Assembly: GCA_019359045.1 (NCBI GenBank)
Contig: JAHHIA010000012.1
Coordinates: forward strand, 176,941 to 240,940
DNA from: Scytolyngbya sp. HA4215-MV1
GTDB taxonomy: Bacteria > Cyanobacteriota > Cyanobacteriia > Leptolyngbyales > Leptolyngbyaceae
Direction of reading: 5' to 3'
Length of the DNA: 64,000 nt
The notes under the pieces are model-generated. The model was not told where the DNA came from, did not search any database, and saw nothing but the letters and a program-made list of their open reading frames with translations. This document shows, piece after piece, positions 26,852-38,000 of the stretch (position 1 is its first letter; each line of letters opens with the position of its first letter). A program made the translations under genes and the position numbers.

Positions 26852-27502
26852 GTGCAAGAAATTTTTATTTCGGGAAGTACTCTGCAATTGTTGCCAGAGA
26901 AAGCGGTCTATCTACAAGACTCTCGGAGTTTGTTGGTAGCAGATGTACATCTGGGCAAATCTGAAACCTTTCAAAAGTTGGGCATTCCGATTCCCAATCG
27001 CGTCAATCAGGAAACGATAGATCGCTTGAAAACGCTTTGTACTCGCTTACAACCTGCTCAGATGATCATTCTAGGGGATTTATTTCACTCTAGGTTAGGA
27101 TTGGTTGCTGAAGTATTTAATGCCTGGTCGATGTTTTTGGCAAGTGTTGAGGTAGAGGTCAAACTGATTGTAGGTAATCACGATCGGGCGCTCACTAGCC
27201 AATTGCAACAGTTCTCCATGGAATTTGTGAAGCATGCCATTCAACTGGAAAATTTATGGCTGAGTCACGAACCTGACTCACAATCGCACAACCTTAATAT
27301 CTGTGGTCACATTCATCCTTACCTCAAAATTAAAAATCGATTGGATAATTTTCGTTTACCTTGTTTTTATCTAGATGCCAACAAAAAACAGCTGATGCTG
27401 CCATCGTTCGGGTCATTTACAGGCGGCTATGAAGTGCAACTAACACAAGGAGTGATCGCTTATGTTATCGCCGAAAATTCTGTGATTCCATTTGCTGCTT
27501 AG
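26852..27502 (+). CDS. pdeM: PdeM-like metallophosphoesterase
   Basis: 216 aa, GTG start 6 bp after the DUF2237 stop. The calcineurin-like motifs appear in order: DVHLGK, GDLFHSR, GNHDRA, LSHEP and CGHIHP, giving a two-metal site. The arrangement and the AVYLQDSRSLLVADVHLGK opening match the PdeM family, small phosphoesterases that in some bacteria are linked to ligase-associated DNA repair helicases (Lhr2) and are described as endonucleases. No lhr or DNA ligase gene lies in the window, so the exact role here is uncertain. Confidence 0.75.
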   Translation: MQEIFISGSTLQLLPEKAVYLQDSRSLLVADVHLGKSETFQKLGIPIPNRVNQETIDRLKTLCTRLQPAQMIILGDLFHSRLGLVAEVFNAWSMFLASVEVEVKLIVGNHDRALTSQLQQFSMEFVKHAIQLENLWLSHEPDSQSHNLNICGHIHPYLKIKNRLDNFRLPCFYLDANKKQLMLPSFGSFTGGYEVQLTQGVIAYVIAENSVIPFAA

Positions 27503-27585
27503 CTTTAAAGACTTCTGAGCACGATGATTTCTGAGATGTCTACATTTTCACGGGGTCGGAAATAACAACCCTACGCTATCATCCA

Positions 27586-27855
27586 TCACTTGATATACCA
27601 TCCTGAGTTGAATTGCAGCACACTCAGCACACTGCCGGCACTCAGAACCGATAAAATACTCGCAACACTCAAAACACTTAAAAGACTTCCAGCACTGCCG
27701 AAACTCAAGATGCTGCCAGTACTGCCAATGCTGAGGATGCTCCCCACACTACCAATACTCAAAATACTCCCCGTACTACCAATGCTCAAAATGCTGCGAT
27801 GGCTCATCCAACTTAAGATACTCCGTTCTGAAAGCAGCCATTGCTCAACCATCAT
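27586..27855 (-). CDS. Small protein of nine-residue SILSIGSxG repeats
   Basis: 89 aa from the ATG at 27855, preceded by GGTAGGAG. After a start MMVEQWLLSERSILSW, seven copies of a nine-residue unit follow: SILSIGSTG, SILSIGSVG, SILSIGSTG, SILSFGSAG, SLLSVLSVA, SILSVLSAG, SVLSVLQFN. Because the unit is nine codons, the DNA has a 27-bp period over about 27600-27820. Serines recur every third position with hydrophobics between, the pattern of a beta-solenoid or a self-assembling sheet. I recall similar unnamed proteins in other bacteria but no function. A plus-strand frame across the same bases is leucine/lysine-rich and lacks a ribosome binding site. Confidence 0.6.
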   Translation of the reverse strand: MMVEQWLLSERSILSWMSHRSILSIGSTGSILSIGSVGSILSIGSTGSILSFGSAGSLLSVLSVASILSVLSAGSVLSVLQFNSGWYIK

Positions 27856-28204
27856 CAGTCTCCTACCCTCGAAATTATTGCCATGAATCCTATCGTTATT
27901 GCCATCGCATTTGGATTAAGACAGCAGGTAGGGTTAGAATTCCTAGCTGGGCGACCATCCCCCTGTAGATGCTAATGGACTCAGTAACTGGGTGACAGCT
28001 ATATCATCGCTCAAATTTTGCTTCCCTATGCATCACAACGGAGTGCTCAACTTGGCAGCTGCTTCAAATCGATTCAGCAGCGATCGATATTGAGAGAATC
28101 AAGGTCAGCCGAGCAAGATGCTTTGCTGCTAATGCCTACAACCGTTATGCTAAGTTACACAATTCAATATCAACGATCTTGTTGATCTGGAGGGTTCCTT
28201 CTGC
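27856..28204. other. Intergenic region upstream of the SUI1 gene
   Basis: About 350 bp containing the promoter of the SUI1 gene and of the divergent repeat-protein gene. A short plus-strand frame at 27883-27972 (30 codons) is not convincing. GGAGGG lies just before the SUI1 ATG. Nothing else identified. Confidence 0.45.
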
Positions 28205-28564
28205 ATGTCTTCAGCTAAACGTCCAGTTCCTGATTCCAAAGCAACCCGTCGGGTGGTCTATTCAGAATTTGGCAACCCTGAATCTCCAGCATTAGAACGA
28301 GCAGTGCCAGATCTGCCACCAGCCCAACAAAATCTGAGAGTACAAGCTTCGCGTAAAGGACGCAAAGGTAAAACCGTAACAGTAGTGAGCGGGTTTCAGT
28401 CTAGCTCTGAAACCCTTGTCGCACTGCTGAAGCAACTCAAAACCCAGTGTGGTGCAGGGGGCACCGTGAAAGAAAACGAAATTGAGGTGCAGGGTGATCA
28501 TGCCAAAAAACTTTTGGAAATTCTGACTCAGTTGGGCTATAAAGCCAAAATTAGTGGAGGCTAA
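28205..28564 (+). CDS. SUI1/YciH family translation initiation factor
   Basis: 119 aa. The C-terminal 75 residues are an eIF1/SUI1 domain: GRKGKTVTVVSGF, a LLKQLKTQCGAGGTVKE block and the closing LLEILTQLGYKAKISGG. In bacteria YciH is thought to favour correct initiation by destabilising non-canonical complexes on the 30S subunit. The N-terminal 45 residues are charged and probably flexible. GGAGGG precedes the ATG. Convergent with ndhD across a hairpin. Confidence 0.85.
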   Translation: MSSAKRPVPDSKATRRVVYSEFGNPESPALERAVPDLPPAQQNLRVQASRKGRKGKTVTVVSGFQSSSETLVALLKQLKTQCGAGGTVKENEIEVQGDHAKKLLEILTQLGYKAKISGG

Positions 28565-28626
28565 TGAGTCGAAAACAAGCTCCAGCTCAGCATTTTCACA
28601 ACCTGTCGAAACTCTACCCAAAAAGC

Positions 28627-28672
28627 GATGAGTCCTGAGTTAGGCAAATCCCTGCAGCACTCAAGACTCATC
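28627..28672. terminator. Terminator-like hairpin between the SUI1 gene and ndhD
   Basis: The arms GATGAGTCCTGAG (28627-28639) and CTCAAGACTCATC (28660-28672) match at 12 of 13 positions. It sits 62 bp after the SUI1 stop and 24 bp after the end of ndhD on the other strand. No long T-run, so strength is uncertain. Confidence 0.55.
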
Positions 28673-28696
28673 ACTCAAACTTAAAACCTAATTTAG

Positions 28697-30307
28697 CTAT
28701 TTCACAATTCCCAACAGCTCACTGCTGGCTGGCTTTGGCAACGAAGGAGCCGCAGAAATCCGAGAAAGACTGGGAATCGGTTGATGAGCAACCAGTTGCA
28801 CTGCATTTCTGGCTTGAGCTGCAATCTGTACCGTTTTCACATCGTAAGTCTGGGTCGCCATTTTAGGGTACAGACCAATTCCAATGATAGGCACCAGCAG
28901 ACAAGCCGTGATGAATACTTCACGAGGATTGGCATCCAAAATGACTCGATTTTCCACCAATTCAGCATTCTCTTTGCCGTAGAACATTTCTCGCAGCATC
29001 GAGAGCAAGTAAATAGGGGTAAGAATCAATCCTACCGCGGACAGGAGTACCACGACTGCTTTGAAGTCAGGCGTGTAGGCATCACTCATAGTAAAGCCGA
29101 GGAACACGGCTAGTTCGCCGACAAAGCCACTCATCCCAGGTAGCGCGAGAGAGGCAAGCGAAGCTGTCGTGAAAAGAGCGAAGACCGTAGGCATCGTTTT
29201 TGCCAATCCGCCCATTTTTTCCAACATCAGGGTGTGGGTGCGATCGTAGGTGACACCTGACAAGAAGAACAATGCCGCCGCAATCAGACCGTGAGATACC
29301 ATCTGCAACACCGCACCACTCATCCCCAACTCAGTGTAGGAAGCAATGCCCAGCAGCACAAACCCCATGTGGGAAATTGAAGAATATGCCATCCGTCGCT
29401 TTAGATTGCGCTGAGCAAACGAAACCAGCGCCCCATAGATGATATTGACGATTCCCAAAATTGCGAGAACCGGCGCGAAATAGACATGGGCATCAGGCAG
29501 CATTTCTACATTCATGCGAATGAGCGCATAGCCACCCATCTTCAGCAAGACACCTGCCAGGATCATCGACACCGGCGCAGAAGCTTCACCATGGGCATCC
29601 GGTAACCAGGTATGGAGCGGAAAAATCGGTAGCTTGACCCCAAAGGCAATCAAAAATCCAGCATAAGCAAGTAACTCGAACGCAAGGGGATAGTGCTTTA
29701 ACCCCAACTCGCGCATGTCAAAAGTCACCGCATCGCCATAAAATGCCATCGCTAACCCTACCACCAGAATAAAGATGGATGCGATCGCGGTGTAGAGAAT
29801 AAACTTCGTGGCAGCGTAAAGGCGTTTCTGTCCACCCCAAGTGGCGATCAGTATGTAGACAGGAACCAGTTCTAACTCCCACATCAAGAAGAAGAGCAAC
29901 ATATCCTGAGCTGCAAAAACACCGATCTGAGCAGTGTACATTGCCAACATGAGGAAATAGAAAAGGCGAGGTTGGTGCTTGACCTTCCAGGAAGCGAGTA
30001 TAGAAAGCGTCGTGACCAGACCGGAAAGGATGACAAGAGGCATTGAGATGCCATCCACACTGAGTGACCAGTTGAGACCCAGTTGCGGTATCCAAGCATA
30101 CGTCTCGGTCATTTGAAAGTCGGGATTAGTCAGGTCATAGTTTTGCCAGAAAGCATAGATCATCAGAGCAAAATCGACCAAACTAACACTAAGCGCGTAC
30201 CAACGAATCACCGTTCCTTTCTTATCAGGCAAGACCGGAATCAGAAAGGATGCCACCAAGGGCAGCAGTGTCATGGTCGTTAGCCAAGGGAATTGAGTGC
30301 TCATCAT
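28697..30307 (-). CDS. ndhD: NAD(P)H-quinone oxidoreductase subunit NdhD
   Basis: 536 aa, the usual length for cyanobacterial NdhD. It is a proton-pumping membrane subunit of photosynthetic NDH-1, in the thylakoid membrane, homologous to mitochondrial ND4. Visible features: about 14 transmembrane segments, the conserved charged blocks [33 protein letters not shown] (Glu of TM5) and [21 protein letters not shown] (NuoM-type motif). Cyanobacteria have several NdhD variants for respiration/cyclic flow (D1, D2) and CO2 uptake (D3, D4). With no ndhF, cup or other ndh gene in the window I cannot assign the variant. MM start at 30307. Confidence 0.95.
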   Translation of the reverse strand: MMSTQFPWLTTMTLLPLVASFLIPVLPDKKGTVIRWYALSVSLVDFALMIYAFWQNYDLTNPDFQMTETYAWIPQLGLNWSLSVDGISMPLVILSGLVTTLSILASWKVKHQPRLFYFLMLAMYTAQIGVFAAQDMLLFFLMWELELVPVYILIATWGGQKRLYAATKFILYTAIASIFILVVGLAMAFYGDAVTFDMRELGLKHYPLAFELLAYAGFLIAFGVKLPIFPLHTWLPDAHGEASAPVSMILAGVLLKMGGYALIRMNVEMLPDAHVYFAPVLAILGIVNIIYGALVSFAQRNLKRRMAYSSISHMGFVLLGIASYTELGMSGAVLQMVSHGLIAAALFFLSGVTYDRTHTLMLEKMGGLAKTMPTVFALFTTASLASLALPGMSGFVGELAVFLGFTMSDAYTPDFKAVVVLLSAVGLILTPIYLLSMLREMFYGKENAELVENRVILDANPREVFITACLLVPIIGIGLYPKMATQTYDVKTVQIAAQARNAVQLVAHQPIPSLSRISAAPSLPKPASSELLGIVK

Positions 30308-30999
30308 GAGAACTAAAAAATCGTGGAGAGAGTTGAAGTGACTAAATCAGTTGAGTTAAAAGCAAGCAGTGCTATGTCTAAAAACAGAAATTAATTAAGT
30401 GAAAAGCAATAAAGATCTGAAGAAACTAGCCGAGAATCGCCAGAATGAGCCTTGTGAAGATTTACCCAATTGAATCGAAAAATCCCGCAGTTGCAAAAAT
30501 TCACAAGCTTCATTTTGTTCTCGTTCAATCAACTATTTTTTGAGCGAGGCAATCTCTGAATGAGAATAATTACCTATTGCCATAATACCCCGATTCATTA
30601 AGTTAAGTTAATTTTGGGGCACTTTTACAACGAAATTTTGATTGATGTTAAGTAAAAAAAGCATAGATAATTCTCTAGGTGAATTGACTGGCAAGACGCA
30701 AAGATAAACAGGGAAAGCTTTCAGGAGAAAACGATTGCCTGCAATCTTTCTTAACATCTTATGCGCTCGAAAAGCCGTGTAACGAAATCTTTACAATTAC
30801 GCCATAAAACCTTCATCGCTGCGTTTCCGAGTCAGCGATGAAGTCTAAAAGTTTCGGCTGGTAGATTAAATCGGTAGATGATGGCTAGTGCAGTGCTTGA
30901 GTGAGCGCAGTCCGCCCGCAGAAGCGTATGGACTTAGCCTTGACTTACAGTTTGTGCCTTCTATGCCAATGACCACTAATGGAATGCGATCGCGTTCCA
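30308..30999. promoter_or_regulatory. Upstream region of ndhD, with a terminator-like hairpin for thrB
   Basis: About 690 bp without a supported gene. The ndhD promoter should lie in the AT-rich 30308-30700 part. A T/A-rich dyad around 30560-30580 (TGAATGAGAATAATTACC) has weak resemblance to Fur-type boxes, which I do not claim. A perfect 11-bp hairpin at 30811-30843 is listed separately. Confidence 0.4.
30811..30843 (-). terminator. Hairpin likely ending the thrB transcript
   Basis: The arms CTTCATCGCTG (30811-30821) and CAGCGATGAAG (30833-30843) pair perfectly with an 11-nt loop. On the minus strand the stem is followed by GTTTTATGG, and it lies about 160 bp beyond the thrB stop, so it probably terminates thrB before ndhD. 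Confidence 0.6.
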
Positions 31000-31923
31000 T
31001 CAGGCGATCGCCACACCCTGAGTTTCAATTTGCAAACACTCGACTCTGGCTTCGATGTTGTGTTGTGCCCAAGCCGATGACATCGCGGTTGCAACAGCTG
31101 TAGCGTGTAGCGCATCGGTCAACGCAAGTAAGGTGGGGCCAGCTCCGCTGATCACCATGCCATAGGCTCCAGCTGCCATTGCTGCCGATCTCACTGTTGC
31201 ATACCCAGGGATCAACAATTGCCGATAGGGCTGGTGCAAGCGATCGTGCAGTGCAGTTTGTAACCAGTCGCCCTGCCCCGTCTCCAATCCACGGATCAGC
31301 AAGCCTAAATGGGCAGCCGTAAAGATGGCATCCGCACGGCTATAGTCATCAGGCAATACCTGTCGAGCGGCTTGAGTGGACAGTTCAAAATTGGGAATGG
31401 CAATCACTGGAATGATGGCAGAGTGCCAGGGAATCTCACTAATCGTCCAGGGATCATCGGGGTTCCTGGTAGCCAGACGACAGCCGCCAATCAGTGCTGG
31501 AACCACATTATCTGGGTGTCCTTCCATGGCGATCGCCAATTGCATAATCCCTATCTGATCGAGCGGAGAGCCTGCCAACCGATTCGCACCGATCAAGCCC
31601 CCGACGATCGCCGTCGCAGAACTCCCCAACCCGCGTGCCAGGGGCACCCCCAGGTTAATTTCAATTTGCACTGGAGGTGGCGTTTGTCCTAAGTGGTGAT
31701 ACAGTTTGGCAAAAGCTTGATAAGCGAGGTTACTGGCACCAGGATCGACACGATCGGCTTCTTCTCCCTGAACTAAAATTTTCACTGGAGTAGATTCTTC
31801 AGGTAGGGCAGAAAATTGAAAGCGATTGTAGAGGGTTAAAGCAGCTCCCAAACAGTCAAAACCAGGACCAAGATTCGCTGTGGTGGCTGGAACAGTGACT
31901 GTGACGGTAGACACAGCAGACAT
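31000..31923 (-). CDS. thrB: Homoserine kinase
   Basis: 307 aa. It phosphorylates L-homoserine, the step before threonine synthase. Features of GHMP kinases: an N-terminal substrate strand (VTVPATTANLGPGFDCLGAA), the ATP-binding loop LARGLGSSATAIVGG (residues about 92-108) and a C-terminal GMVISGAGPTLLAL motif. GGAGGATTC precedes the ATG. Upstream, 142 bp separates it from the end of the CHAT exoprotein gene on the same strand; the two are unlikely to be functionally linked. Confidence 0.95.
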   Translation of the reverse strand: MSAVSTVTVTVPATTANLGPGFDCLGAALTLYNRFQFSALPEESTPVKILVQGEEADRVDPGASNLAYQAFAKLYHHLGQTPPPVQIEINLGVPLARGLGSSATAIVGGLIGANRLAGSPLDQIGIMQLAIAMEGHPDNVVPALIGGCRLATRNPDDPWTISEIPWHSAIIPVIAIPNFELSTQAARQVLPDDYSRADAIFTAAHLGLLIRGLETGQGDWLQTALHDRLHQPYRQLLIPGYATVRSAAMAAGAYGMVISGAGPTLLALTDALHATAVATAMSSAWAQHNIEARVECLQIETQGVAIA

Positions 31924-32065
31924 GAATCCTCCGCTTACTCGTTAGACTTTTGCCCATCCAGAAAGTGCCGATCCAGAAAGGCAATGGACTAACACTTTAC
32001 CGGATCTTGTCCCCTTATAACGGGGATCAGCAGGCAAACTCACGGGGTTTTGTGAAGATTTCAGA

Positions 32066-35000
32066 TTACCAGGGACTGCCAATAATCGTAAAGGCAGCCC
32101 AGTAAAACGGATGTGACAGATCGACATCCCCTTGATTGACCAGTTCGGGTGGCAGTGACAAGCCACCGCGTTGGTCACCGCCACGCAGTCTGCCATTTTC
32201 TAACCGAACCTGACCCCGGAGCATCGCAATTTGGGCTTTTTGGAGAGCTTCTGCTTTGATTGGCGCAGTTTGCAAATTCCGGTAAAACTCACTCATCAAT
32301 CCCAGAGTACCCTCATCACTGACGTACCAGAGACTTGCCAATACTGACTTCACTCCCGCCTGAAAAGCAATGCCTGCAAACCCCAATTCTGCTTCTTCAT
32401 TACCAAAAGCGGTACGGCAAGCACTCAAGACTAACAGTTCCACAGGCGGATTATTCCAGCCCAATTGCCGTAGTTGATCCAGCCTGAGCTTGCTGTTCCA
32501 CAACTGGATGTAGGAATTGGTGAGGGCACCTGGCTGAAATTCACCGTGAGTTGCCAGATGAATAATTTCATAGGGATGTTCCTGGCGCTGGGCTTTGAGG
32601 TTTTCTAGAGTAAAGGCTTCGTTGAGAAACGCAATACCGGGCCACAGTGATTGGGTAATAATCGATAATTCCGCAGGTACGGCAGGAAGCGCACTTAAGT
32701 TAGTAAATTGTGAAGCTCCCATTGCCAAAACTTGTGCCCCTTTGAGTGAGCGATAACGGGTATCGGTTAGGCTGATACTCGGAATTAATCCTAAACTATA
32801 CTGCTCAACCAGAAATTGCTTGCCATCATGTAAGGCAGCGATCGGCAAACTCCGTAGTCCCGTATCCATGGAGAACAGGAGGGTCGTCACTTTTTGATCT
32901 CGGAGTTCGGTGGTGATCGGGGCAATCAGCCATTGATAGAGTTGTTGAGCCGAGCTTAAATAGCTCCGAGTTCTTACTTTTCGAGGATCGGACACTTCCC
33001 GGATAAATTGCTTCACGACCTGAAGTAAGTGTTCACGATTCGCCGCAGGGATCGTTTTACTGATGGGTTTCACACCTGGGATAAAAACTGCCAGTTCCAG
33101 CGCATCTTCCCGAGAATACACATAAATCAGAGCGGGCTTGGTGCCCGTTTGTTGGGTAATTCTCACCAGAGTTTCGTTAATGCTTTCCGCGGTGACAGAT
33201 TGATTAGCGGCATCATCCCCAAAGTATTCTGCAAATTTGCGCGAGAAGGTGTCTTCTGGAACGGTGAGTTTGGTTTCCGCAACCGGTGTACCCGAAACAG
33301 AGGCAGTGGGGATAGAGACGTCTGGATCGAGCGAGGGAACTGGAGCTTGCTCAGGCGGCGCGATCGGGGGTGGAGTTAGAATCTGGAGATCTCCCTGGAT
33401 ATAGCTGAGTTTATAGGATTGAGTGGGCGCGATCGTATTGGTCGCAGCCGAGGTGATGGCAGCTTGCGTGCCATTGGTAGTAGCATCTCCGACAACAAAA
33501 GGAATCAGCCCTGCCCCAGCATGAAACAGCGTAATCGGTCCGCCACCCGTGCCACCTGCACTAGAGAGGCTGGACTGGGTGCCATTACGATCGATAAAAC
33601 TGCCCAGTACTCGCACGAGGCGATCGCTGGTAATTTCGACCACACCACCAGATCCACTACTGCCTCCCTGAGCATTGACAGAGTTCAGCACAATATTTTC
33701 TTGAGCATCCACCAGCACATTGCCTGCGTTACCAGTCTTGGCACTGGAATTGAGATTTGCCGCCGTTACACCATTCTTGCCAATTACAGTAATGGGACCG
33801 CCCGCTGTTACCCCGGATGCATCCAGATTACCGCTGGTTAAGATACCGTCACTGATCAGAGAAATGCCTGCATTGGCAATCACATCGCCAACACTCAGGT
33901 TGCCCCTGGCAGAAAGCGCTGCGGGAGTATTGCCTGAGGCAGTGATCAGTCCTGTTACCGTGAGTGCACCGCCTGAGCTGATCGCACCAGTATTCAACAA
34001 ATTAACTGGACTATTGAAGTTAATATTGCCATTTGTGGCGATCGGTCCCGCCACATTACTAGCTCGCGCATTCACCAATAAACTACTTAAAGGGGTAATA
34101 TTGCCCACAGCTTGATTAAACTGCACCGATCCGTTAGGAGCATTCAAAGTCAATGCATAATTACCATTCAGGTTACCTGCGAACAGAATAGTAGTACCTG
34201 TGGCTGCACTACTCAGGGCAATATTGTTTCCCAAAATCACACTGCCAAAGGTGAGGGGGGTATTCGCCGTAATGTTGGTGTTGAGGTTATTGAGAGTGAG
34301 GTCAGGACTGATGACCAGAAGTCCTGATGTGAGGTTAATTGTCCCACCTGAAATGAGAGGTGAGAAATTAATCGTTGCATTGGGTGTGGAATAGGCAACC
34401 GCTTCGCGTAATGATACATTGCCGGGTGTCAAGTTATTATCAATGACATCGAGTAATTGATCGACAGTAATGACGCTAAACAGATTGTTACTGAGATCGA
34501 ACAAAGCATTAGCAGCACCAGTTGCACTAGCGGTGACAGTATAGGTGCCGGGTATGGTATTAGCATTGGCAGTAATGCTAGCTTGACCATTGCGATCAAT
34601 CACAGCGGTAGGACTACTGAAATTAGCACTGGCACCTGAGATCGGAGCAGTGAAGGTAATGACCCCATTTACAACGGGTTCCCCAAACTGACTAGATACG
34701 GTGACCCCCAGTGGTCGGCTAAAGGCAGTCGTGAGATTAGCCCCCTGAGGGGTGCTACCGCTCAAGGGTGTGAGAATAAATCCACGGGATTCAAACGCAC
34801 CAATATCCCGAATCCCAACTGCGGCAATCCCTCGCTGGTCAGTTGCTGTTGTACTACCACTGCCTGCATCGATCGCCAAACTTCCCGGTAGTAATGCATA
34901 GGTTGGGGTGGGTCCCCCATAGTTGCCCAGCGGTGCTAATCGGGGATCGACTGGATTTGCAAAGGTGCCGACCAAAGCGTTGGGGGTCAACCCTGTGCTG

Positions 35001-38000
35001 CCATCGCTAATCCCAATCAGGATATTGCCCTGAGGATTGAAAGCTCCTAAAACATCTGGTGCATTGGGATTGCTGTTCCCAGCAATCAGGGTGTTGTTGA
35101 GGATGACTGTACCACCAAAATTGGCAACACCACCACTACTATTGGCTCCATTAGCAGTGTTGCCCACGATCGTGACATTATTTAAGGTTGTGGTACTACT
35201 GTTCCAAATTGCACCCCCACTATTACTACTGCCAGTCGATACATTTCCAGAAAGTGTACTGTTGGTGAGCGTAAGGACTCCGCCATTATCAATCCCGCCA
35301 CCGGAATTCGCTCCCTGTGCTGTATTGTTGCTCAGTAGACTATTACTAATGTTGACCGTGCCAAGGTTACGAATTCCGCCTCCAAAGCTGGTCGCTGTAT
35401 TACCTGTCAGGATACTGTTGGAGAGGTTTAAGGTACTATTAGTACCGACTAAAATTCCACCACCACTGAAGGCATTCCCCTCCCGGATCGTTAAGCCATT
35501 CAGATTGGCAATGGTTCCAGAACCGGAGATGTTAAACACGCGGAAGGCATTGTTACCACTCACTGCCAGATTGCCGGCACCTAGACCATTGATGGTCATG
35601 CTGCGCCCGATCGTGAGTTCACCCAGCAACAACGCAATCGTGCCACCCGTTAGGGCTGAGTCAAAGTCGATTGTGCCGTTGGCGTCAATGTAGGCGATCG
35701 CCTCTCGGAGGGAGATATTACCTGGATCAAGGTTGTTGTCCAATTCATCCAGTAAATGATCAACTCTGAGATTGGCAAATAATGTATTGGTTAGCGTAAA
35801 GCTAGAATTGGGCGCACCATTAGCACTGGCGCTGACTGCATAAGTACCAGGTATTGTATTCGCCGTTGCCAATACAGTCGCTTGACCATTGCCATCTAAT
35901 ACCAGCGTTGTTCCACTTAAAGCGGCACTGGCTCCAATCCCTGGAGCCGTCAAAGTCACCACACCATTGACTACAGGTTCCCCAAACTGGCTGGCAACCG
36001 TTATAGTCAGAGGGGCGCTGAACGATCGGGTCACATTCGTCGTTTGTGGCGTACCTGCAAGCGTGAAGCTAAACCCACGCGACTCGAATGCACCGATATC
36101 GCGAGTTCTTACCACAGCAATACCGCGTTGGTCAACCCCAGTTGCCCCTGCTCCCCCCGCATCGATCGCGGGGCTACCGGGTAACAAAGCATGGGTTTGT
36201 GTGGAACCGCCATAGTTGCCCAACGGCGCTAAAAGAGGATTTACATTCAGCAGGTCAGTCGCCACAAACCCGATCGCACCTGCAACATTGCCAATTAAAT
36301 TATTCCCCTGACTCGCAAAAGAACCAAAAACATCTGGACTGCTCAGAGCTACATTATTGGCAATAATAGTATTGGCAAGGTTTACCGTTCCCCCACTATT
36401 GTTCCAAATCCCACCAAAGCTACCAGCCGCAGTATTGTTGGCGATCGTACTATTCAACAGCGTAATTTGAGAATCGACAAGATTGCTACTGATCCCGGCA
36501 GTTAAGAAGTCTGAACGGTTACCGCTGACCGTGCTGTTGTTAAGCGTGAGCGTTGCCGCAACTCCACTGCCATTTCCTACATTATCAATTCCACCACCAA
36601 CCCCCCCATTGTCTGCAATATTGTCGAAAATGGTGCTGTTATTAATCAACGCAGTCGTACCACCACCTGTGGCATCGAGATTCTGAATGCCGCCGCCTCG
36701 AGACGCTGCATTATTGGCAATCGTACTATTGTTGAGTGTGAGTGACCCGCTATTGTAAATCCCGCCGCCACCAAACACAAATCCTGGCAGGGGAGCCACC
36801 ACAGTATTTGTCGCTCGGTTGCCAGTCACAGTCACACTATCAAGATTTAGGACACCGCCGTTGGGATTGGAGATGCCGCCACCGACTGCTGCGATATTAT
36901 TTGCAACGATCGTGTTCGTCAGATTGAGGATATTGCCAGCACCCACCACAATGCCACCCCCACTGGCGCTGCCAGCATTGCCATCGCGGATAGTCAATCC
37001 ACTCAAATTCACCGTAGTACTAGTACTGGCGAGGTTAAACACTCGAAAAGCATTACTCCCACTCACCGCCAAGTTGTTAGCGCCTAAGCCCAAAATAGTC
37101 AGACTGCGGTTGATTGCTAATTCACCTAACAACAGAGAGATGGTGCCACCTGAAAGGTTAGGAGCAAACGTAATGGTGCCATTGGTGTCAGTGTAGGCGA
37201 TCGCCTCTCGGAGAGATACATTCCCCGGATTCAGATCATTGTTCAACTCGTCCAGCAGATGATCGACGAGGAGGTTGGTAAAAAGGTCATTGGTCAAATC
37301 AAACGAAACCGTCGAGATTGCCCCATTACTTACGCCTGAAACAGCATAGTTTCCAGCGATCGTATTGGCTTGTGCCGTCACACTGGCTTGACCCGCATTA
37401 TCAATCACCGCATTCACACTACTGAGAATGGCACTTGCCCCTGCTGCTGGCACCAAAAACGTCACCACTCCACCTGCTACCGGCTCACCCACTGCACTGG
37501 TTACCGTCACCGTTAGAGGCAGGTTGAAAGAACGGGTGACATTGGTGGTTTGCGGAGTGCCACTAGTCACAGCCAGCGTAAACCCCCGCGATTCAAACGC
37601 ACCAATGTCGCGAATTCCCACCACAGCCACCCCTCGTTGATCGGGCGTAGTCACTGTCGGGTTTCCCGCATTAATCGCCGGGCTCCCCGGCAACAGGGCA
37701 TGGGTTGGCGTGGGTCCCCCATTATTTTGCAAAGGGCTGAGCAACGGCACCGTACCATTCGGTAAATCTGAACCGATATACCCGGTGCTAGCTCCCCGGT
37801 TTTGCACCAGGTTAAACCCTAAACTGGAGAAGCTGCCGCTGATATCTGGATCGATCGGCGCAACATTCCCCGCCACGATCGTATTCAGCAATTGCAGTCC
37901 AGCCCCAATGCTGACCACTCCTCCCGCATTGTGACTGGCAGTATTGCCAAACAGAGTGGCATTAGACAGAGACACCGTCGCGCCAGTATTAGCAAATAGG

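Noticed and set aside
27590..27886. Plus-strand frame of 98 codons over the nine-residue repeat gene
   Set aside because: Antisense of the repeat; Leu/Lys/Pro-rich and without a ribosome binding site, while the minus-strand reading has one.
30555..30585. AT-rich dyad near ndhD resembling a Fur box
   Set aside because: Too few matching positions and no iron-related neighbour; not supported.
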